Positions 13,277 through 16,825 of a stretch of DNA of 16,825 nt are shown piece by piece. A program made the translations under genes and the position numbers. The stretch spans positions 1-16,825 of the forward strand of contig DASQSZ010000511.1 in NCBI GenBank assembly GCA_035642125.1, read 5' to 3'. Under the pieces are notes generated by a model that searched no databases, was not told where the DNA came from, and saw only the letters and a program-made list of their open reading frames with translations. Numbering within the stretch: the first letter of the stretch is position 1; every line of letters begins with the position of its first letter. This DNA comes from CALAED01 sp937891035 (GTDB lineage: Bacteria > Actinomycetota > Actinomycetes > Streptosporangiales > Streptosporangiaceae).

Positions 13277-13822
13277 GTGGGGACTCTCTCCGATGAATCA
13301 CTGCTCGCTGGAATGGCGTCTGGTGATACGGACACCGCCGCCGTATTTGTCCGCCGGTACCAGGCCAGGGTGTACGGTCTCGCGTACTCGATCGTCGGCT
13401 CCTCGGCGATCGCCGAGGAGGTGGCCCAGGAGGCCTTTCTGCGGGTCTGGCGGCACGCCGCGGCGTACGACCCGAGACGAAGCAGGGTGTCGACCTGGCT
13501 GCTGACCATCACGCGCAACCTCGCCATCGACGCCATCCGGCTGCGCCACGAGCTGCCCATCGACCCGCACCTGCTCATCGCCTCGCTGACCGCTCGGGAC
13601 GGCGGGACGGCTGACACCGGTTTCGAGGACATCGACCTGGTCAAGTCCGCGTTGCGCGAGCTGCCCATCGAGCAGTGCACCTCAATCGTCCTGTCGGTTT
13701 ACTACGGGCTCACCGCCAGGGAGATAGCCGAGCGGGAGGACATTCCCCTCGGCACCGCGAAGACACGGATCCGTCGCGGTCTCGCCCGGCTCCGAGACAT
13801 GTTGGGGGTGACCGATGGCTGA
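13277..13822 (+). CDS. ECF sigma factor
   Basis: Alternative RNA polymerase sigma subunit of 181 residues. Sigma region 2 lies at about 20-92 (FVRRYQARVYGLAYSIVG, then EEVAQEAFLRVWRHAAAYD and STWLLTITRNLAIDAIR). Sigma region 4 lies at about 122-176 (LPIEQCTSIVLSVYYGLT, AREIAEREDIPLGTAKTRIRRGLARLRDML), the typical helix-turn-helix. Regions 1 and 3 are absent, and there is no C-terminal extension, so it is a compact ECF protein. Start GTG at 13277: no good Shine-Dalgarno, but the next in-frame ATG (13313) would remove conserved helix 1 of region 2. The stop overlaps the anti-sigma ATG by 8 nt. Subgroup cannot be fixed by eye; SigK-like groups with zinc-finger anti-sigma factors are the nearest resemblance. 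Confidence 0.9.
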   Translation: MGTLSDESLLAGMASGDTDTAAVFVRRYQARVYGLAYSIVGSSAIAEEVAQEAFLRVWRHAAAYDPRRSRVSTWLLTITRNLAIDAIRLRHELPIDPHLLIASLTARDGGTADTGFEDIDLVKSALRELPIEQCTSIVLSVYYGLTAREIAEREDIPLGTAKTRIRRGLARLRDMLGVTDG

Positions 13823-14750
13823 GCGGCCGGACTGTGTACGGATGGACCAGCTGATACCCGAACTGGCCATCGGTGTGGCCGCCGGCGACGAACGGGCGCG
13901 GCTCCTCGGGCACCTCGCCCGCTGCACGCCCTGCCGCGGCACTTTGGTGTCGGCGTCGGCCGCGGCCGACTCCTTGCTCCTGCTCGCGCCCGAACGCGAA
14001 CCGCCACCTGGCTTCGAGACGCGCGTGCTGGGCGGCCTGACCGGCGAGACACCGCGCGAGGCCCACGGCCTGTCGGCGCTGCCCCCCACGTCGCCCGGGG
14101 CTCTACCGGGAGCGCTGCCCTCAACGCTGCCCTCGGCGCTGCCCGACGCGCCGCCGGCGTGGCCGTCGCCGCCCGCGACGTTCTCGGCGCAGGCGCGGTC
14201 ATCGGCCGAGGCGGAGGCACCGCTGTACGCGGAGGCGTCGTCGCCTGCCGGGGCGTCACCATACGCGGCGTCGCCCCATCGCGTCCGCCCGTCGTCACGT
14301 GCGGGGCCGCGTACGGCGAGATGGCGCAGGACGTTGCTCAGGCTGGCCACGACGGTCACGATCGCCGGCCTCGTGGGCGGCGCGCTTTGGTGGCGGACCG
14401 ATGACGACCGGGAGCTGGCCGCCGGCTACCGCGCCACCCTCGCGACCGCCCACGGCCAGTACATCCGCGCCGTGCCGCTGATGACCCAAAGCGCGACCCC
14501 CGCCGGGTACCTGATCGCCTGCGAGGGGCAACCCTCCTGGATCCTCATGATGGTCCGCACCGGCGATGTGTCCGGCGACTACGCCGTACGGCTCATCACC
14601 CATGCCGGACAGCCGATCCCCCTCGGCACCATGAGCGTCGCGCACGGCCAGGGCACCTGGGGGGCCACGATCTCGACCTCGGTCGATCACATCGCCGCCG
14701 TCACACTGACCCGGCCAAGCGCGCTGGCCATCACCGCCCGGCTCGGCTGA
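13815..14750 (+). CDS. Membrane anti-sigma factor with zinc-finger (ZAS) domain
   Basis: Partner of the preceding sigma factor, 311 residues. The cytoplasmic ZAS domain (about 5-50) has Cys7 and H33-x3-C37-x2-C40. A long Pro/Ala/Ser linker (about 60-165) contains 12-bp DNA repeats (14111-14146), an Arg-rich stretch precedes one membrane helix (about 173-193, LLRLATTVTIAGLVGGALWW), and an outer domain of about 115 residues has strand-rich sequence (GQYIRAVPLM, CEGQPSWILMMV, AVRLITHAG) but no catalytic motif I recognise. It would hold the sigma factor inactive until an envelope signal acts on the outer domain. ATG at 13815 with GGGGGTG upstream; the 8-nt overlap with the sigma gene supports coupled synthesis. 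The zinc motif is intact, so redox or metal sensing is possible. Confidence 0.88.
   Translation: MAERPDCVRMDQLIPELAIGVAAGDERARLLGHLARCTPCRGTLVSASAAADSLLLLAPEREPPPGFETRVLGGLTGETPREAHGLSALPPTSPGALPGALPSTLPSALPDAPPAWPSPPATFSAQARSSAEAEAPLYAEASSPAGASPYAASPHRVRPSSRAGPRTARWRRTLLRLATTVTIAGLVGGALWWRTDDDRELAAGYRATLATAHGQYIRAVPLMTQSATPAGYLIACEGQPSWILMMVRTGDVSGDYAVRLITHAGQPIPLGTMSVAHGQGTWGATISTSVDHIAAVTLTRPSALAITARLG
14111..14146 (+). repeat. 12-bp repeats in the anti-sigma linker
   Basis: Three consecutive 12-nt units on an NNCGCTGCCC(TC/GA) pattern (14111-14122, 14123-14134, 14135-14146) encode Leu-Pro-Ser/Ala repeats in the juxtamembrane linker. Confidence 0.7.
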
Positions 14751-14799
14751 CGGCACCCCCGGATCAGACCACGAGCCGCGCAGGGCGGCGAGCGGGCGG

Positions 14800-16695
14800 T
14801 CAGCCGCCGCTGGGGATGGGGACGATCCGGTCGGTGGCCGGGACGGGGAGCCCGCCGGCCCCGGCGGCGGTCAGGTAGGCGGCGAGGGCGTCGATGTCCT
14901 GGGCGCCGCCGAGGGGGTCGGTGCCCTCGTTGAAGACCGTGAACCCGTCCCCGCCGGCGGCGAGGAAGCTGTTCATCGTCACCCGCAGGCTGGTCGCCGG
15001 GGTCACGACCGTGCCGTTCACCTTGATCTCGCCGATCTTGTCGGTACACGCGACGGCGGCCGGGTTGGATTGGTAGGTCAGCGTCGCCGACGGTTGCAGG
15101 ACCCGCTGCGTCGTCTGGCCGCCACAGCCGACGAACTGCTGCTCCAGCACCCGGCGCAGCATGTCTCCGGTCATCGTCTTGGTGACCAGGCTGTTGCCGA
15201 ACGGCTGCACCGTGAACGCCTCACCGTATGTGGCCTCGCCGACCTCTTCGCCGCCCGAGGAGATGCTTGACGCGAGCAGGTCGGCCCGTACCCCGCCGGG
15301 GTTCATCAGGGCCAGCTGGGCGCCGCCCGTGGCCGGGTCCGCCGTCGCCGCGAGCTGCGCGTCGCCGATCACGTCGCCCAACGTGGTCTCGCCGAGCGCG
15401 GTCGGCACCCTGGTCAGGTCGCCCTGGACCTTGCCGATCACCCGGTTGGCCAGCGGCGCCGAGGCGTCGACGTACTGCTTGACGATCGCGGCCACCGTCG
15501 GGTCGGCCTTGGACGGGTCGTCCTGCCGGATGACGCCCGGCCCCGGCGTGTTGAGCGCGTTCTCCACGATCGAGTTGGTCGCGTCGGCGGCGACGAGCCG
15601 GCCCGTCTTGTCGTCGATGATGAGCTTGATGTCGCTCAGGATCCGGCCGAAGGACGCCGCGCTGGTGACCAGCCGGGTGACACCGTTGACGGTGATCGTG
15701 CAGCGGTACTCCGCGTGGGTGTGCGCGGAGACGATGATCTTGATGGCCGGGTCGAGCCGTTGCACGATCTTCTCGATGTCGCTGCCGGCCAGGTTGCCGG
15801 CGCAGCCGTTGGGCGTGGCCGGCGCCGGGTTCTGCAGGCCGCCCTGGTGAATGACGAGCACCGGGACGTGCACGCCCTGGCGGGCGAGCCGGGCCGCGGC
15901 CTTGTTCGCCGCCTCCGCCTCGTCGACGAAGGTGAGCCCGGCCACGCCGGCCGGCGTCACGATCGTCGGCGTCGCCCGCAGGACCTCGCCGATGAAGCCG
16001 ATCCGGATGGACCGCCCGCTGGTCGCACGGAAGTTCTTGACCCCGTCGGCGGGCAAAAGCGTCTTGCCGGTCGCGGAGTCGACGACGTTGGCGGCCAGGT
16101 ACTGGAAGTCCGCGCCCGGGTAGGTCCGCACCGGGTCATCCTTGCCGGGGACCGCGTACGGCGCGCCGGTGCAGCCCTCGGCCCGGCAGCCGCCGTTTTG
16201 GATCCGCAGCAACTCGTCCTTGCCCTTGTCGAACTCATGGTTGCCGACGGAGGCGAAGTCGACCTTCAGGAAGTTGCTGACGACCGTCGCCGGCTCGCCG
16301 AAGAACAAACCGTCGGCCAGCGGGCTCGCGCCGATGTTGTCGCCGGCGACCACGCTCGCGTGCCGGCGGCCGTACTGCGCCTGCTTGTCGTGCACCGCCT
16401 TGGCCAAGTACGCGGCGCCGCCGGCGAACCTGCCGTAGATGTTCAGGCCGGCGGGCTCGAGGTTGCCGTGGAAGTCGTTCCAGGCGAGCAGGTGCACGTC
16501 GGTCGTCCGCCGTGACGCCGTCGAGTCCTCCCAGGTGACGGCGACCTTGTCGCTCAGGGTGCGCGCCCCGGCGATGGTCACGGCGCCGGCCGGCCGCGCG
16601 TCGGGCACGGCGAGCGGAGCGGCGGCCACCGCGCCGAGCGCGACGAGGATCAGCCCCGCGCGGGCGGCGCGGGTACGGAGGAAGGTCACGTGCAC
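14800..16695 (-). CDS. Secreted 5'-nucleotidase / UshA-family metallophosphoesterase
   Basis: Extracytoplasmic enzyme of 631 residues that hydrolyses phosphate from nucleotides or related phosphoesters with a dimetal centre. The signal peptide has a hydrophobic core at about 11-30 and a likely cleavage site near PAGA (residue 38). The metallophosphoesterase domain carries WND74-F-H76 (metal site), GD119-N, G151-N-H-E154, VIHQGG near residue 272 and AHTH near 324 (the second His usually lies in GHTH; here Ala replaces Gly). The 5'-nucleotidase C-terminal domain (about 400-600) has LGDVIGDAQLAA, MNPGGVRADL, YGEAFTVQPFGN and MNSFLAAGGDGF, the substrate-binding region. GTG at 16695 is chosen because GGGGAG (16703-16708) is 7 nt upstream and the signal peptide then starts correctly; an in-frame extension to 16797 exists but has no signal features. 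Convergent with the anti-sigma gene across 49 nt. No membrane or sortase anchor is visible. Confidence 0.92.
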   Translation of the reverse strand: MHVTFLRTRAARAGLILVALGAVAAAPLAVPDARPAGAVTIAGARTLSDKVAVTWEDSTASRRTTDVHLLAWNDFHGNLEPAGLNIYGRFAGGAAYLAKAVHDKQAQYGRRHASVVAGDNIGASPLADGLFFGEPATVVSNFLKVDFASVGNHEFDKGKDELLRIQNGGCRAEGCTGAPYAVPGKDDPVRTYPGADFQYLAANVVDSATGKTLLPADGVKNFRATSGRSIRIGFIGEVLRATPTIVTPAGVAGLTFVDEAEAANKAAARLARQGVHVPVLVIHQGGLQNPAPATPNGCAGNLAGSDIEKIVQRLDPAIKIIVSAHTHAEYRCTITVNGVTRLVTSAASFGRILSDIKLIIDDKTGRLVAADATNSIVENALNTPGPGVIRQDDPSKADPTVAAIVKQYVDASAPLANRVIGKVQGDLTRVPTALGETTLGDVIGDAQLAATADPATGGAQLALMNPGGVRADLLASSISSGGEEVGEATYGEAFTVQPFGNSLVTKTMTGDMLRRVLEQQFVGCGGQTTQRVLQPSATLTYQSNPAAVACTDKIGEIKVNGTVVTPATSLRVTMNSFLAAGGDGFTVFNEGTDPLGGAQDIDALAAYLTAAGAGGLPVPATDRIVPIPSGG

Positions 16696-16825
16696 GGCAG
16701 CTCTCCCCGTGAGGCCCGACGGTATTCGCGCGTACCATGCCACGGAGCGGCGACGCCAAGGAAGACGCCGGGTTAATTCGTTACTCCAGCGAAGCAAGCA
16801 CGGGGCGTTTGGCGACGCCCACGGC

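Noticed and set aside
16696..16797. In-frame 34-residue extension of the 5'-nucleotidase to 16797
   Set aside because: The extension is Arg/Trp-rich and would bury the signal peptide. GTG at 16695 has a well-placed GGGGAG ribosome binding site.
16803..16820. GGGCGT/ACGCCC hairpin at the right edge of the window
   Set aside because: Only a 6-bp stem, cut off from its context by the window end, so its role as a terminator or leader element cannot be judged.

Overview
The window is 16.8 kb of GC-rich actinomycete chromosome. The evidence is the strong G/C bias at third codon positions, frequent GTG starts, a secreted glycoside hydrolase with a cellulose-binding module, an ECF sigma factor with a zinc-finger anti-sigma factor, and class A PBP motifs of the actinobacterial kind. 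Mycelial actinomycetes such as Streptosporangiales or Streptomycetales fit, but no marker here fixes the genus. I see no rRNA, tRNA, CRISPR array, transposase, integrase or phage gene. CDS coordinates include the stop codon.

Layout. (1) 38-1438 (+) encodes a flavin disulfide oxidoreductase. It is separated by a perfect 15-bp inverted-repeat terminator from (2) 1607-3235 (-), a secreted GH5 beta-mannanase with Fn3 and CBM2 modules. The mannanase leader has a CebR/CelR-like operator and a perfect 11-bp hairpin just upstream of its ribosome binding site. (3) A bifunctional class A penicillin-binding protein (3599-6187, +) is preceded by a 36-codon small frame that ends, in the same frame, exactly where the PBP starts. 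(4) 6518-9531 (+) is an unusual two-gene unit: an 873-residue protein with four SseB-like repeats and an unrecognised C-terminal domain, overlapping by 4 nt with a gene for an unrecognised 131-residue protein. (5) 9630-10664 (+) encodes a secreted, C-terminally membrane-anchored protein. (6) 10685-11566 (+) encodes a TrmH/SpoU RNA methyltransferase, probably from a leaderless mRNA.

(7) 11654-13164 (-) looks like a three-gene operon: a His-rich DUF4399-like lipoprotein, a formate-dehydrogenase-gamma-type cytochrome b, and a 62-residue orphan zinc-finger protein. (8) Divergent from it, 13277-14750 (+) encodes an ECF sigma factor and its overlapping membrane anti-sigma factor, with a GAACC/CGTC promoter that suggests autoregulation. 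(9) 14800-16695 (-) encodes a secreted 5'-nucleotidase/UshA-type phosphoesterase.

The theme is the cell surface: wall synthesis, secreted hydrolases, membrane redox and an envelope-type sigma switch. The best candidates for undescribed biology are the SseB-repeat pair (6518-9531) and the sigma/anti-sigma/lipoprotein/cytochrome/orphan-zinc-finger locus (11654-14750). The mannanase regulation is a well-supported, testable smaller find.
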